From Limnoperna fortunei (lineage: Eukaryota > Mollusca > Bivalvia > Mytilida > Modiolidae): a DNA stretch of 64,000 bases. The position numbers and the translations under genes are program-made. A model generated the notes under the pieces. That model was not told the DNA's origin. It made no database searches and saw only the letters and a program-made list of their open reading frames with translations. The stretch lies in the NCBI GenBank assembly GCA_944474755.1, contig OX104119.1, positions 44,355,927 to 44,419,926 on the forward strand, written 5' to 3'. Below, piece by piece: positions 10,957 to 22,900 of this stretch (positions are counted from its first letter, which is position 1; the number at the start of each line of letters is the position of its first letter).

Positions 10957-13079
10957 TTATGGTAGCCGAATTGGATCTGCTACTGAGAGTTGAAGAAGAA
11001 GCGGATACCAGGGTTGTGCTTGCCATATTGGTGTTATTAAAATTATTTGTGCCTGTTCTTTTTTTACTTTTGCCAAACATTTCCTTATCACAGAAAAAGG
11101 AGGAAATGCATAACCTTTTATTTTTGCCCAGTTTTGTAAAAAGGCGTCTGCATGTAGCCAAGGCACCTGGGTCTGGACGCCAACTTATGTAATTTTGAAG
11201 TTGACAGTTTAGGCGTGACGCGAATAAATCTGTATCGCAATGCCCTAGAATTTGAAGCACTTGCTGAAAAATGTTGGTGTCTAGCATCCAATCTGATGCG
11301 TCTAGATTGTTTCGCGATTCCCAGTCTGCTAGAGTATTTAGATCCCCGGGAAGATATTCTGCTGATAGGAGAATTTCTCTCTCTTTGCACCATTCCCAAA
11401 TCTCTTTCATTATTTTGGTCATGCCTAAGGATCTGGTTCCCCCCATGCGATTTATGAAGGAAACTGCTGTTGTGTTGTCTATTCTTAAATGGACATGTAA
11501 TTGTTTCTGATTTTTTACAAAGGCTTTTAGACTGAAAAATGCTGCTAGATCTAGAAGTTCTTTGGAATTTATGTGCAGAATCTGTTCGTCTAGGGACCAA
11601 CTCCCCCCTGTTTTTTGATTTGTGAAAATTCCGCCCCATCCTTTGTTTGATGCGTCGCTTGTTATTACTAAATCTGGAGTGGGCGATATGATTGAGCGGC
11701 CGTTTGAGTGTTCTATCTGGTCTATCCACCATGCCAGTTCTTCTCTGGCCTCTTTTGTCAATTTTATTTTTGTTTCGTATGATTTGCCTATCATTAACCC
11801 TTTGATTTGTAACATTTGAAGAAACCTGCACTGAAGATTGGCTGGAATTATGGCCTGTATTGTGGAAATCAATTTTCCTGTTATTTTTGACAATTCCCTT
11901 ACAGATATTATTTGCTTTTTTAATATTTCTCGACAAGTTTGTTTGATTTTTAAAACCTTTTGATCTGACAGAGTGAATGTCATTTCTAGTGTGTTTATTT
12001 GAAAACCTAGAAATTCTATTTCCTGAGTAGGGATTATGATTGATTTTTCCCAATTTATGACAAACCCCAGTCGCGTCAGAAGGAAGATTGTATTGTCCCT
12101 CGATTGCACAAGGTTTTCTTTTGTGTCTGCAATTATTAAGGATGTCGTCCAAGTAAATAATTAGACGAGTCCCTAACCTTCTTAGAAGACTGACTATGGG
12201 TTTCATCATCTTTGTGTAAATGCGTGGAGCACTTGCGAGTCCGAATGGAAGACAACTGAACTGAAACATTTTTTCTCCCCATACGAAGCGCAGAAATTTT
12301 CTGTCTTCCAGGTTTATGCTTATTGCAAGATAGGCATCTTTTAGGTCTATCTTGCAACAATAATCCCCCTTCTTCAAAATGTCTTTGACCATGTAAAGTC
12401 CTTCCATTTTGAAGTGTTCGTATGTTATGAACTTGTTTAAGTGTTTTAGGTTTATAACTGGACGGTTTCCCCCGTCCTTCTTGGGAACCAAAAACATGTT
12501 GCTTAGAAACTGATCTGATTGGGGAGAAACAATCTCTATCGCCTTTTTTGATAACATATTTTGTACTTCTTGTTCCATGAGATTGTTTTGCTCTTGACTG
12601 AATTTTGGGCGATTTGGTACCCAACTTTGAATTGGGTTTTGAAGAAAATCTATCTTGCAACCCTTTACTGTTTGAAGTATGTATTGATCTTTTGTTATTT
12701 TTTGCCAATTTCTTAAAAAACATTTCAGCCGACCTGCGATTGGAAGACTGTTTTGCCAATCTTGAATTTGGAGTTGCAGGTCCAAAATTATTTGTGACAC
12801 ATTTACTTCTGTCACTTGTGAAATAAAAGGTAACTTTTGTGGAAGTTCTGCCTGTAAGGGAGTTTTCCGTATTGGCTGGAGATTGTTTCTCAGTGGTACC
12901 CTTTTGAAACTCTGAGTTTTGTACCAATACTGACCTTCTGATACCGCCTCTCCTTGCGTTTCCTCTATAGTTTCCTCTGGGATTTCCTCTACTTCGGCCC
13001 TCGACCGTATCTTGGGCTGAGGGCCTGAAATGAAAGGGCTGCTCGTAGAAGTCCCTTCTGGAGTGTCTTGAATGGCCAT
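10957..13079 (-). pseudogene. DIRS-like reverse transcriptase / RNase H polyprotein, frameshifted
   Basis: The frame opens at 13079 with an acidic leader, then RT: FLVPKKDGGNRPVINLKHLN, CKIDLKDAYLAISI, FQFSCLPFGLASAPRIYTK and the catalytic YLDDIL box (the two Asp codons at 12149-12144). An extra A near 12139 shifts the frame. Downstream are the RT connection and RNase H (LVITSDASNKGWGG, HINSKELLDLAAF, RIDNTTAVSFINR, then LNTLADWESR), followed by CDTDLFASRLN. A second shift near 11170 moves into a frame with HADAFLQNWAKIKGYAFPPF, a block found in DIRS and related elements between RNase H and the recombinase. Both shifts are single lesions in otherwise open sequence. It would synthesise cDNA; this copy cannot. 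Confidence 0.88.
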
Positions 13080-14152
13080 ACTGTGGCTCCTTGTACTCCC
13101 TTCGAGGTCTCTTTTGTTTCTTTCTATCGTTCTTATACTTTTTCCGGCCGTTTTTGAAACAATTGGCTATTTCCGAGGCTTCATTAATGGTTTTGCTGGA
13201 TTTTTTAGTACCTTTTTGAAGCCCTCTCCGAACAGAGTTCTATTGTTCGAATTACAAGTAATGACGGACTCGTTTTTATCTAACAGCTCTTTGGCTGATT
13301 TGTAGTCATCAGTTATCTTGATCAAGGTATTTATGCGTCTGTGTCTATCCACTACTTTTTGAAGACCAATAATTAAAAGCTGATTAAAACTTATTACTAA
13401 TTATACTTTATACAATGGTTACGATTACCATACTGATTATTAATTATACTTGTATACATTTGTTATAATACCATAATTACATAAATTATAATGTCATTTG
13501 TTGACGTAAATATACGGAGGTGTCGAAGTCATACGTCAAATAAATATACGGAGGTGCCGAAGTGTCCAATCATCAGGTGCCGAAATGACCAAGTGCCGAA
13601 CTTTTAAGGTGCCGAAGTGTCCAAATGTATAGGTGCCGAACTGTCCAGGTGCCGAAGTGTCCTGATACCTTCCGGAATGGGGGCCGTCTCAAGAATATGT
13701 TTGTCGATGATTTCATCTTTGACAAAGGTTGAAAATTGCTTCCTAGCGTACTTCAACTGAGTATTGGACAAGATTTGTCTTTTGGAAGGATTTTCTGTCG
13801 GATCGAACCTTTCGTATGTTGTACAGGACGAAACTGTTTCTGAATACACACTTCCCTTTATTGGTCCAATGGCGTGTAATTCGATATCCTCGTGGTCCGA
13901 CTCTGATGAACTTGACGAGGATTCGCTAACTGAGCTTGAATCGGACTCAGAGGAACTGTCTGAGCTCTCTTCGTCACATCTTTTCCTCTTTTTCACTCTA
14001 TACTGAGAGTTTTTTGCTGAGGATTTAGCTGGCAGTTGACTACTTGAACCGCCGCCATTTTCAACACGTGCGTCTCTTTCTGAAATTTTTTCGGTCGAGT
14101 CGTGTGTACTTACACGATCAGCGACGCTCATTTTTTTGGGTGAATATTCCAA
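13080..14152 (-). pseudogene. DIRS-like gag-like ORF1, interrupted by a 299-bp insertion
   Basis: From Met at 14152 the product is basic then very Ser/Glu/Asp-rich (a long Ser/Glu/Asp tract near residues 65-90), typical of DIRS ORF1. The frame leads into an inserted repeat (13368-13666) after PIPEG; on the other side coding resumes with LQKVVDRHRRINTLI, down to a frameshift near 13167 and an Arg/Gly-rich stretch that overlaps the RT frame. ACC lies on both sides of the insert (13365-13367 and 13667-13669), and skipping it keeps frame. Function by position only: a nucleic-acid-binding structural protein. Confidence 0.65.
13368..13666. mobile_element. Small insertion with iterated GTGCCGAAGTGTCC motifs in the DIRS gag
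   Basis: One side (13368-13500) is plain AT-rich. The other has at least five direct copies of AGGTGCCGAAGTGTCC or variants between 13515 and 13662. Read on the minus strand it ends GGTATCAGGACACTTCGGC, the same terminal motif seen at 44642, 53733 and 59452. No matching inverted end is seen on the AT-rich side, so the copy may be partial. A possible 3-bp duplication (ACC) flanks it. Confidence 0.6.
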
Positions 14153-14227
14153 ATCTTAAAACTATAAGATTAGCGCCGAAAAAGTTCACAATATTTATAA
14201 AGTTGAAAATAGTCCTGTTAAAATTTA

Positions 14228-15646
14228 GTTTAAACATATTTATTTCAATAATATCATACAAAGTTACAAGCAGACATAAACATAAAACGCAAAGGATTCG
14301 GAAACAAGCTAATGAAAGCTTATATCAGGTCCGTTTCCTAATTGTTGAAAGAGTACTACATATTAGGATTAGTAAACATGCTACATGAAGGAAATATGTT
14401 TATATAAATTAACCCTTGTTTGACAATATATAACTAAGGAATAACAGAAACAACACAAATATATATATAAAAAAAACTGTAAAGTAATGATGAAATGCAA
14501 GAAAAAATAAGATATTGCTTAGAATCGTTTACTTGCTATGATGAAGTTTTGAGTTTTGATAAATATATCTGTATTTTGTTCAAGCGTTAGGCTATCTGAC
14601 CCAAACAGTAAAAGGTTTACATCAACAGGTACATTGCAGTTAATAGTGAAAATGGTATTGTCTCTAATGTTTGTGTATATATGGCAGTAAAGTAAGTAAT
14701 GAGTAGTTGACTCAGTGTGTCCACATACACAGTTGGGTGATTCGATTAGATTACGTGAGAAAAGGTGTTCGTTTAGAGAAGAACAGTTCATGCGTAATCT
14801 AGAGTGGAATATTTGACCTTGTCTAGAGCCGGCATAATAATATTCTGGAGGTAACTTATTACCTTGATTTTTTAAATTGTTTTTAAAAATATGAATAGAC
14901 GTAGAATTTCGAATGTCAGGTGGGAGCTTGTTCCAGAGTTTTATCGTGGACGGTAGAAAGTAGTCCGAATAGAGGTTACTTCTAGTGCGTATTTCAGATA
15001 TATTATTTGATTGTCGAGTGAAATGGCCATGTAGAGACGCCACTGAGTTTGGAACTAGATTTCTTAAATATTCTGGCGTTTGTTGGTTGATAATCTTATA
15101 TAAAACCATTAATCGATGTTTTTCCCTCCTGTCCGAAAGTTTCTCCCATCCCGTTTCTGTGTAAAGTTTTTGAATAGATGTCAATTTTGTCCCACCCGTA
15201 ACAATACGCATCGCCTCAATTTGGACATTTTCTACCTTATCTACAAGATACTGGGTACTAATATTCCATATCACGTCACCGTATTCTAGTAATGGTCGAA
15301 TAAAAGACAAATACATTTTTTCGAGGGTAAATCGATCTAAAATAAAGCGCACCTTTCTCAGGAAGTTAATTCTTTCATAAGCCTTTTTAACAATATAATC
15401 AATATGAGAATTCCAACTACCATTGTTTGAAAAATATAAACCTAAATGCTTGTGATTCGTGACCTCTTGAAGAATGTGATTATTCATGAGTAGAGGGGGG
15501 TGGACTGGCTTCACTGACTTTCTGGATATTGTCATGGTTTCAGTCTTCTGTGGATTAAATTTAACAAGCCACTTTTGTGACCATTTATTAATAAGATCGA
15601 GATCCCTGTTTAAGACTGATGCTGCATTTTCAGGAGTGTCGACAAT
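14228..15646 (-). mobile_element. CR1-like non-LTR element B, 5'-truncated copy nested in the DIRS-like element
   Basis: Flanked by perfect 10-bp duplications TTAAAATTTA at 14218-14227 and 15647-15656. It contains only the end of the RT and the C-terminal domain (15640-14519): a block ending FNPQKTETMTIS, HKHLGLYFSNNGSW, FIRPLLEYGDVIWN, TGWEKLSDRREKHR, SNCVCG-like CVCGHTESTTHYLLYCH and the stop at 14519. The frame is open over more than 330 codons with no lesion. The 3' end AATAAATATGTTTAAAC matches that of element A. 5' truncation, TSD and intact frame indicate a fairly young insertion by target-primed reverse transcription. Confidence 0.88.
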
Positions 15647-15695
15647 TTAAAATTTATCGTTATTAATTCGGAAGTTGCTGATGCCGCGTGCGAGC

Positions 15696-15800
15696 CAAAT
15701 TGGAGAATGAGATAATCTTTTTCAAACAAAGCTTTTAAATGGCTGATTGCAGCGCCATCTACTGATAGCCAAGGGGAGAAAACACTAGAATATCTTGTCG
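15696..15800 (-). repeat. DIRS-like inverted terminal repeat, right copy
   Basis: Inverse partner of 9149-9252. Its outermost part (about 15783-15816) is complementary to the second half of the internal complementary region (9816-9861). The CR1-like fragment B ends about 50 bp inside this repeat, at 15646. Confidence 0.9.
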
Positions 15801-15819
15801 GCGGTTATGAAATGAAATT

Positions 15820-16780
15820 AAAGTTTCCCAGTTAGCTTCACTCATTTTTTGTGTCATAAGATTGTAGTCTCCTTTTTTATAATCCCAAATTTTACGTTTA
15901 TACGTTTTGTTATTAATGCAAGCACATTCTATTGTTATGTATGTTCCGTCGTGATCGCTGAACTCTCTGTCAATCGATATTGTGTCAGCGTCAACAACGT
16001 TAATAGAATCCGTGATCAAAATCGGATCAAGCAGAGAAGTATTTCCTGTCCGTGTATCAAAATGTGTAGGTTTACTTATAATGTTAACTAAGCCGTTAAT
16101 TAAAACAATATCGCCAACATTTTGCGGTAGTTCTGACATAAAGTTTTTATTCAGATCACCTAAACAGTTTATGTTGTTATTCTCATCTAACGCGTTTTTT
16201 AACATTATATCAAAATATTGCCAAAAATAAACAGGGGATTGTCTTTCTGACCTATAGTTTATGTTTATTAAAATTGATCGGATACAAACCACATGCTCTC
16301 AACCAGCTCGTGTTCTAGATCTGTTCGACGTATAATATTAACATAACTTTTGAAATACATGATAATACCACCCCCATTCGAGTTTCGATCTTTTCTAACA
16401 GGACTTTCAAATCCCGACAAACAGATGTCCGAGTCCACTATATTACAATCTAGATGAGTTTCAGTAAAAAATACAATATCGAACTCTTCAACAATATCAA
16501 CAACATAATTTAATTTGTTTCTAAGGCTTCTAATGTTACCATGGAAAATTGACATTGTTGTTTCTTGAACTTCCGGTGTGCCTCCGGGACCTGGGTTTGT
16601 TTCAATGTCACCACATACTAATAACAAACTAATTAATAACAGCAGAAATGTAATCGTGATACAGTTAGACCTGTATTTAGCAGTAATAACAGTTTTTAAA
16701 TTGCTAACTGAGATCAGTATACAGTACATAAGATCACAACAACTGAAGGATATTTTAACGACTTTTCTCAAACAACTCAT
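15820..16780 (-). pseudogene. Endonuclease domain of non-LTR element A with N-terminal 2A-like motif
   Basis: From Met at 16780 the protein has a Cys-containing leader, a hydrophobic run (FLLLLISLLLVC) and then a 2A-like motif DIETNPGP (16609-16586). The APE-type endonuclease follows: a strand with the TETHLD motif near residue 110, and after a frameshift near 16285 the GDLN motif, the RTGNTSLLDPI block and the SDHDG motif. These are the usual catalytic Glu, Asp and His positions of AP-like endonucleases. The frame ends at 15820 at the junction with the DIRS-like element; joined across that element to 9087, codons continue in frame into the RT linker. The product would cut target DNA and reverse-transcribe its own RNA; in this copy the frameshift prevents it. 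Confidence 0.8.
16586..16609 (-). other. 2A-like ribosome-skipping motif (DIETNPGP) in element A
   Basis: The eight codons read D-I-E-T-N-P-G-P, matching the D(V/I)ExNPGP consensus in which the Gly-Pro bond is not formed and translation resumes at Pro. It follows a hydrophobic segment, as reported for 2A-bearing APE-type retrotransposons, where the released leader may act as a signal sequence. The motif is intact here although the element is dead. Confidence 0.8.
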
Positions 16781-16947
16781 ACAAATTTTATAATATGCTT
16801 CCCCTTATACACTTAAACAAGTGATGGATTTTCACACCAATTTGTTCAAAGTTATCTAGAGCTCTTAGCTGTAACTCTGTTTAAATAAAACACAACACTA
16901 TTTTTATTATTTTTATTAATTATCATTATGCCAAATTATTTTTCTAG

Positions 16948-19900
16948 GATTCCTACAAGTATTTTTTGCAGCTGGATTTTTACAAATACCAATAAAGCAA
17001 CACGGCGAACATGTTAACGATTCAGACTCCAACATTTACACAAGAACAGTTCAGCCTTATCCACAATGCACCGCATTTACTGAATCTCCAGTACATGTTA
17101 TGTGGGTCACTCTCAAGAAGGGAAGTGTACCATTGACACAAATTGGAAGAGGTACTGTATTTAATCAATTAAAAGTAAATCCTATGCAAAATTTTTGCGA
17201 TTGTAATATGTTGATTTCGTGTTACTCGCATTGATTCTGTGACATCTCGGACCATAAAAAAAATCAGACTATGACAAAGTTGGACAATAACAAAAGGGAA
17301 CTACACAGAGTTGTTAAATATCTATTTACCAAATATCTGGAATGTAAAAGTTTTAGTTTTTGTACTTGTTTAGTACCCTTAGTTTATTTTTCACTATTTT
17401 AGTTATCTGTGCTCAAAGGATCATATAAGGTAGATGGGTTGTACAAGACTAGCATCCTTATTGTGCACCTATCATACCTTTAAAATTGTTTTTATTTGTT
17501 TGCTATTTTGATTGATTTCTGTTGGATGTGGTAATAATTAGGGCCCCGCCACTTTGTGGACGCCCTATAGTGATCAGTCTGTCCGTCCGTCCATCCGTCC
17601 GTCCGTGCATCCGTAGACCTATAGACTTGTTTAGATCCAGTTAGGTAATCTTGATGTTACCTTTGTTGTTTTAGTTGTGAAACCTGTTTTTAATTGATCT
17701 TTATTTGTTAGAACTTTTAAGAACATTTTCATTCTTAAATTAGGTTGCAGCAATGTAACCACAGAAGAAAATTGGGAATGGGTGGAAAATGCCGTCCATG
17801 GCTGTCTATCTAGTATTTTTAAATGGTGTGTGGTGCCATTGAACTCTCAGCTGCCTGTACTAAAGTGTTGTAAATGTGGGTTTTGGTCTCACCCAGAGTG
17901 TTTTGGTTTGAAAAGGAGTCAATTAGCAGAAAAACCGTGGTACTGTTGTAAAAACATTAAGAACCCAAAGGTTGAGTAAGTTTACTTGCATAAGAAATTA
18001 CTATACACTGCCCCAAAAGTAAGTATACACCTTTAATTTATCCCATTGACTTGTAACTAAATAAAAATTGTAATGCCTCACTTTTGTAAGAAATCTTTAT
18101 TGTTCTTGTGTTTATTTATTTTCTGTATTGTTAATTTCTTCTCAAAGTTTTTTTCTCAAGTAATTTTTTAGATTTTTTATGAATTATTTTGGACTTTAGA
18201 CTTCAAATAAATTGTGAAACAAAACACAATTTGTAATTTAAAATTAATGACCTTCAAGATTAAGAAAAATATGAAGAACCTGTTCATAATATATTTCAAA
18301 TTTACAGCTACAATTTGATACAGTACTTGCACCCGTAAACGCAACACTTTGACTGATTGATAACTGATTGTTAACGGATTTTGGAATGCTGACGGATCGC
18401 TGACTGATTGATGATGAATACATCCGTCCAAAATTATGTATCCGTCATTACCTTGGTAACCGTCAGCGATCAGTGCAATCAGTGCGATCCAGAATCCGTC
18501 ATTTAATTATATGCATAAATCGGTCAGTTTATTGACGGATACGTATAAATTAATAATTTAAAGATAAAACGAATTCTATGTCATTTGTATATTTTATTTT
18601 ATGCATTTATAATAAAATAATCGCAAGTGTTCAAAAGAATAGTTAATACAATGTCTCGTTCTAAATAAATAAATAAACATATTTAAAGAAAAAACCATTT
18701 TCGTTATATTATATAATTACGCAAATTTCTTTAAAGCAGGACATATCTGCGGGTCGAGCCCTGTAAACCTTAAAAAACTTCGATTTAAGGCACATCAGTA
18801 GCGACGAGGTAAATGTTTTCTTTTCGTAATCCATTATTGATTCTCTTTTTTTATTTCCGGGACTCGTGATTTCGGCCTATTTTATTTTCTGCCACCTGTT
18901 ACATGTTTATTTTTTGTCATGTATTAAGCTGACCCGAGTCCCCCAATCAGTAACAAATTTATTTCACATTAAGGAAAGGACGTGGCCTCTTTTTGACATC
19001 ATTACTAGTTACTTAAATGTATGCATGCATGTTTTTATTTAGTCTACAACATTTTTAAATACAATTATAAAACTGTTGTGTATAAAAAACTGTTTAACAG
19101 TTGAACAAGCATTGTCAATTAAAACACATTGTTTATTAAACCAAAAGTTGTATTGTAAATATACAGCGATTCTGGTCGCAAGTTTTTTTTTTGACCGGCA
19201 ATAAAAGAAGTTAAAAAGTATACTTACAATTACTATGGATTGTTTCATTTTTATTGGGGTGGGGTCGGAGGAAGCCGGAGTACAAGTTAAAACGGACAAT
19301 CTTTGTAAATTAAGTTGAAGTCGGGCACACCCTATCTGCAGTCGTTCGCAAATCCGCAACCTGTTGACAGGCATGTGATAACTAGTAGATGAGTAACCAA
19401 TCAGCTACCGATGCCCCAGGCCGGGGAGAATTGTCTGCGAATACTGCAGTTAAGCGTAAAAATGTGTTACAGATAGACACGTGTTAACATTAATTCTTTA
19501 GGACTTTGAAGATCGTTTTTAACATTGTCATTACAGTCATGTCGATAAAACAGTACCTTTTCAAAACTTGCCTTTAAAAGAGTGTCATTCAATTTGAACA
19601 AAAACTTATTGTATTGATTAATTGATTGGATGTTTGCTTTTCTTTCAGCGAGAGTATTTCAGCTTTATTCATGACGAGAATAAGTTAAATATCAATCAAT
19701 TAGATTTGTTTGTTTGTTTAAATATTGTGTAACGCCACTTTCAGCAATTTTTTCAGCTATATCATGGCGTCCAGTTTTTATTGGAGGAGGAAGCCAGAGT
19801 ACCCGGAGAAAACCCCGACCTTCGGTAGGAAAACTGGCTCATTTTCAATTAAGTCGAGTGCACCCTGCCCGCAGTGAGACTCGAATCCGCAATCTGGGTG

Positions 19901-22900
19901 TTGACAGACCACGTGATCGATAGTAGATGAACTAACATAACCACTCGGCCACCAAGGCCCACTCAATAAATGAGAGAAAGATGGACCAAAGGGCAAAAAT
20001 TTTGAATTCCACTGGTAAAATATGGGGTATGGGTAGGGGCGGAAAATTTACTTTTTTAAGATTACTTCTTTTCGAAATCTACAAAAGAGATCCTTATCGT
20101 GCAAGGAGCGTGACACTCTAAACACGTCACTATGGTTCGCGCCAATTTTAATATGACCTGAACTACCCCCCCCCCCCCAAAAAAAAAAAAAAACCGAGAG
20201 GACATCCCATGTTCGCCAGCTGAGGACGCGCTGGGCAGCTCTGTGAAACCTAGTAACTAAATACAAGTTCTTCCGAATTTAAAGGAAACCATTTATACTT
20301 ATATATCATTATTTATGGAATGACTTTAACAGACATCGTAAAATAAACAAATTGTGACGGCTAAAATGCGAAAGCAGATTTTTATATCAAGCGTACATGT
20401 TCGCATCTTAATCTCATAAGCTTATATATACAAACGCATTTAGTAGTTTAATCTTTATTTGAGATTTAATTCTGTGTAAATTCATGTGACGCAATGAGAT
20501 AGTGAATAAATTATATAAATAGATCTTTTCGGTTTTGTCGTAAATCTTATTCAGTATTATACAGCGGAATTCTTAGGAATTGTGGCACAGTAGTTTATTC
20601 TTTATTTGAGATTTAATTCTCTGTAAATTCATGTGACACAATGAGATATATGGTGAATAAAATATATAAATAGATGTTTTCGCTTTTGTCGTAAATCTTA
20701 TTCAGTATTATACAGCGGAATTCTTAGGAATTGTGGCACATTAGTTTATTCTTTATTTGAGATTTAATGCTGTGTAAATTCATGTGACACAATGAGGTAG
20801 TGAATAAAATATATAAATAGATGTTTTCGCTTTTGTCGTAAATCTTAGTCAGTATAATATACTGGAATTCTTAGGAACTGTGGCACAGAAAGAAAACTGA
20901 TCAAACCACGACAAATGATCTTTGTTAGCGTTTATAATAAAAAACCTCTACCTCGATTGTTAAGGTAGCAGTAATCTATTATTGATCACAGAGTTGTCTG
21001 TTCGACTCTTACAGCGAGATGGTGTGCTCAACTCATCCCTATAATTTTTCCTGTCGAAGGTTTGCTGTTTCGTTGGGTACTCCAGCTCTTCCCTATAAAC
21101 ACTCTACGTCATATCATATAGACTAATATAATTTTTGAAAATAGTGTTAAACAAAATTCAAACATACATACAAAAAATGCTAACGCAAAAGGGCGAAGTG
21201 AAAAAAAAATGTTACGATTCCGCCTTCACGTTTTTCGTCTTTCTCGCTTGTATAAATACGAGATGTAAGCCTTGGCACGCGAGGTCAAATATTTTTTGAA
21301 TTCATTGTGTGTGTGGTTTTTTTCATTTTTTTTTTAATTATTTTTTTAATAAAATGACACTACGTGATGTTTTTATTCCGTCACCGATGCATTAGTAATA
21401 GATTTTTGTTTGGGGGGGGGGGGGGGGGGAATTTCCATTTATCATTTATAACTTTAGACTAGACTTTATCCGCTTTCATAATACGAGACGTGCGCCTTGG
21501 CACGCGAGGTAATTTGTTTTAAGTCATTGTGTGTGTGTTTTTATCAATTTACTTTGTTTTAATTATTTTGTTGATAAAATAACACTATGTGATGTTTATA
21601 TTTCGTCACAGATGCATTAGTCATAGATTGGGGGAATTTATTACTTTTACATTTATAACTTTAGACCAGTTTTAGCCTTATTATTAGGTAAAACGAGCCA
21701 TCCATTAGGACATAACAGTTGACATTTTAATACTTCTAATATTTGCGGCGAGTGAAACGAATTTTCACATTTCGAAATATTAATTTTACTAACCTGAAGT
21801 TAAATGGACGGATTGGAGCAATGAGTCCAAATCAATCCGTCAGATCAGTCAAATCGTTCCAAATCCGTCAATTGACGGATGGACAGATTGTGAACGATCT
21901 GACGGATTGGGAACGATTTGACTGATCTGACTGATTGATAACTGATTGCTGACGGATTGATAAAAGTGTTGCGTTTTCAATCTCAAGTACTGTAACATTG
22001 TAAATTGAAAAAAGAAAATTGTAAATTTTACTTATATAGGTAGTTTTAAAAGTTTTAAGAAGCAAGGTGTATATTTATTTTTGAAGGGTATTGTTTGACA
22101 TCTCTTAGGTTGTATAATAAAAAATTAGCAGGCAATTTAAAAGGTATATGCACTCATACTCTTATATACCTTCTATTGTTCACTGATGACTTATCTGAAT
22201 TTACCTTGAATAAAGTTACCTGCTTTGGTTTTTTATATCTTATTAATATTTGGAAGCAAGAACTGGGGTTGTCCTTTTGGTAATTTTAGGAATAAATAAT
22301 ATAATAGTGGATTTTGTTTGCCAGGTAAGTATTATACACCTGCTTCAAAAAAGAGGGTGTTTTTCTGTTTTATATTTCCACATCCATTTTTTTTGTCCCC
22401 TCTGTAAATATATTTGTTACATATTTTCTGTAGAACTTAAATTACAGAAATGTTATATTCTATTTTTCAACATTATTGTGAGGAACTATATTTAATGCCC
22501 CCACAAACTGGGTATATAGGAATTACTCTATCCTCATATCTCTCGTTAGCTAAGCTCCTAATCTGCTTGATGGATTTTGATGAATTTTACATGAAGAAAA
22601 AAAAAACATATGAAAAATGTTGCAAGGAAGCAATTTCATGTAATTCAACTCTTTTTATCCATTTTTTTCTGCACAAATCAATATATTACACTTATCAAAC
22701 TAAATAGGACACATAATAGATTTTCAAATGAAGAAGTAAAAAATTTTTTATATCGTTACATAATAGTTTTCTTATGTTTTTAAAAACGATTAAGTGTTAA
22801 ATTTTTAACATTCATCTCAATAAAATTATTTGCACTATATTTAATGTAGATGGGGGGCCTTAAAATTTTGTCCATAGATTTTATCTTAAATTTTGTGACA

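Larger units (their letters stand above)
9088..15819 (-). mobile_element. DIRS-like tyrosine-recombinase retrotransposon
   Basis: A 6732-bp element inserted in the CR1-like endonuclease/RT gene. It has the full DIRS plan: inverted terminal repeats (9149-9252 and 15696-15800), an internal complementary region (9744-9861) matching both outer ends, and on the minus strand gag-like, RT/RNase H and tyrosine recombinase genes. There is no target-site duplication; only ATT is shared (9085-9087 and 15817-15819), consistent with recombinase insertion of a circular intermediate. Removing 9088-15819 restores an unbroken codon series in the host element. It carries a nested CR1-like fragment (14228-15646) and a small insertion in gag (13368-13666). 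Several frameshifts in pol and the recombinase show it is inactive. Confidence 0.88.
6118..16793 (-). mobile_element. CR1-like (APE-type) non-LTR retrotransposon A, split by nested insertions
   Basis: The element runs right to left. Its endonuclease portion is at 16780-15820 and its reverse transcriptase portion at 9087-6651; a DIRS-like element sits between them. It is flanked by TATGCTT at 6111-6117 and 16794-16800 (then A or C, then C), an apparent target-site duplication. The 3' end (6118-6135, complement AATAAAATATGTTTAAA) closely matches the 3' end of fragment B at 14228, supporting the boundary. The start codon lies only 13 bp inside the 5' boundary, so it may be 5'-truncated. At least three frameshifts (near 16285, 8230 and 7105) make it non-functional. 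It lies between two host exons on the opposite strand, so probably in an intron. Confidence 0.8.
18321..21992. mobile_element. Large TA-flanked TIR element with clustered subterminal GACGGAT motifs, no transposase
   Basis: Starts CAGTACTTG and ends CAAGTACTG with TA on each side (18319-18320, 21993-21994); AACGCAACACTTT follows the left end and is repeated inversely near the right. Both subterminal zones (18340-18545 and 21800-21965) hold five or more copies of GACGGAT or its complement. The 3-kb interior has no long ORF but holds two SINEs, a 150-bp x3 array and a 225-bp duplication. TA target and CAGT-type ends suggest IS630/Tc1/pogo mobilisation, inferred. Confidence 0.65.

Noticed and set aside
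11118..12130. Long extension of the 653-codon ORF beyond YLDDIL
   Set aside because: After the frameshift near 12139 it reads out of frame (Asn/Ser/Lys-rich); the RNase H motifs are in the other frame.
12136..12927. 263-codon minus-strand ORF overlapping the DIRS RT
   Set aside because: Its upper part may be the gag tail, but most of it is an out-of-frame reading of RT; the RT frame has all the motifs.
20160..20193. C-run and A-run near 20165-20193 as a SINE poly-A tail
   Set aside because: No target duplication or SINE body adjoins it; homopolymer slippage is enough.
22290..22323. Extra small exon of the protease gene (strong donor CAGGTAAGT)
   Set aside because: None of the possible acceptors gives a stop-free exon whose phases fit both neighbours.
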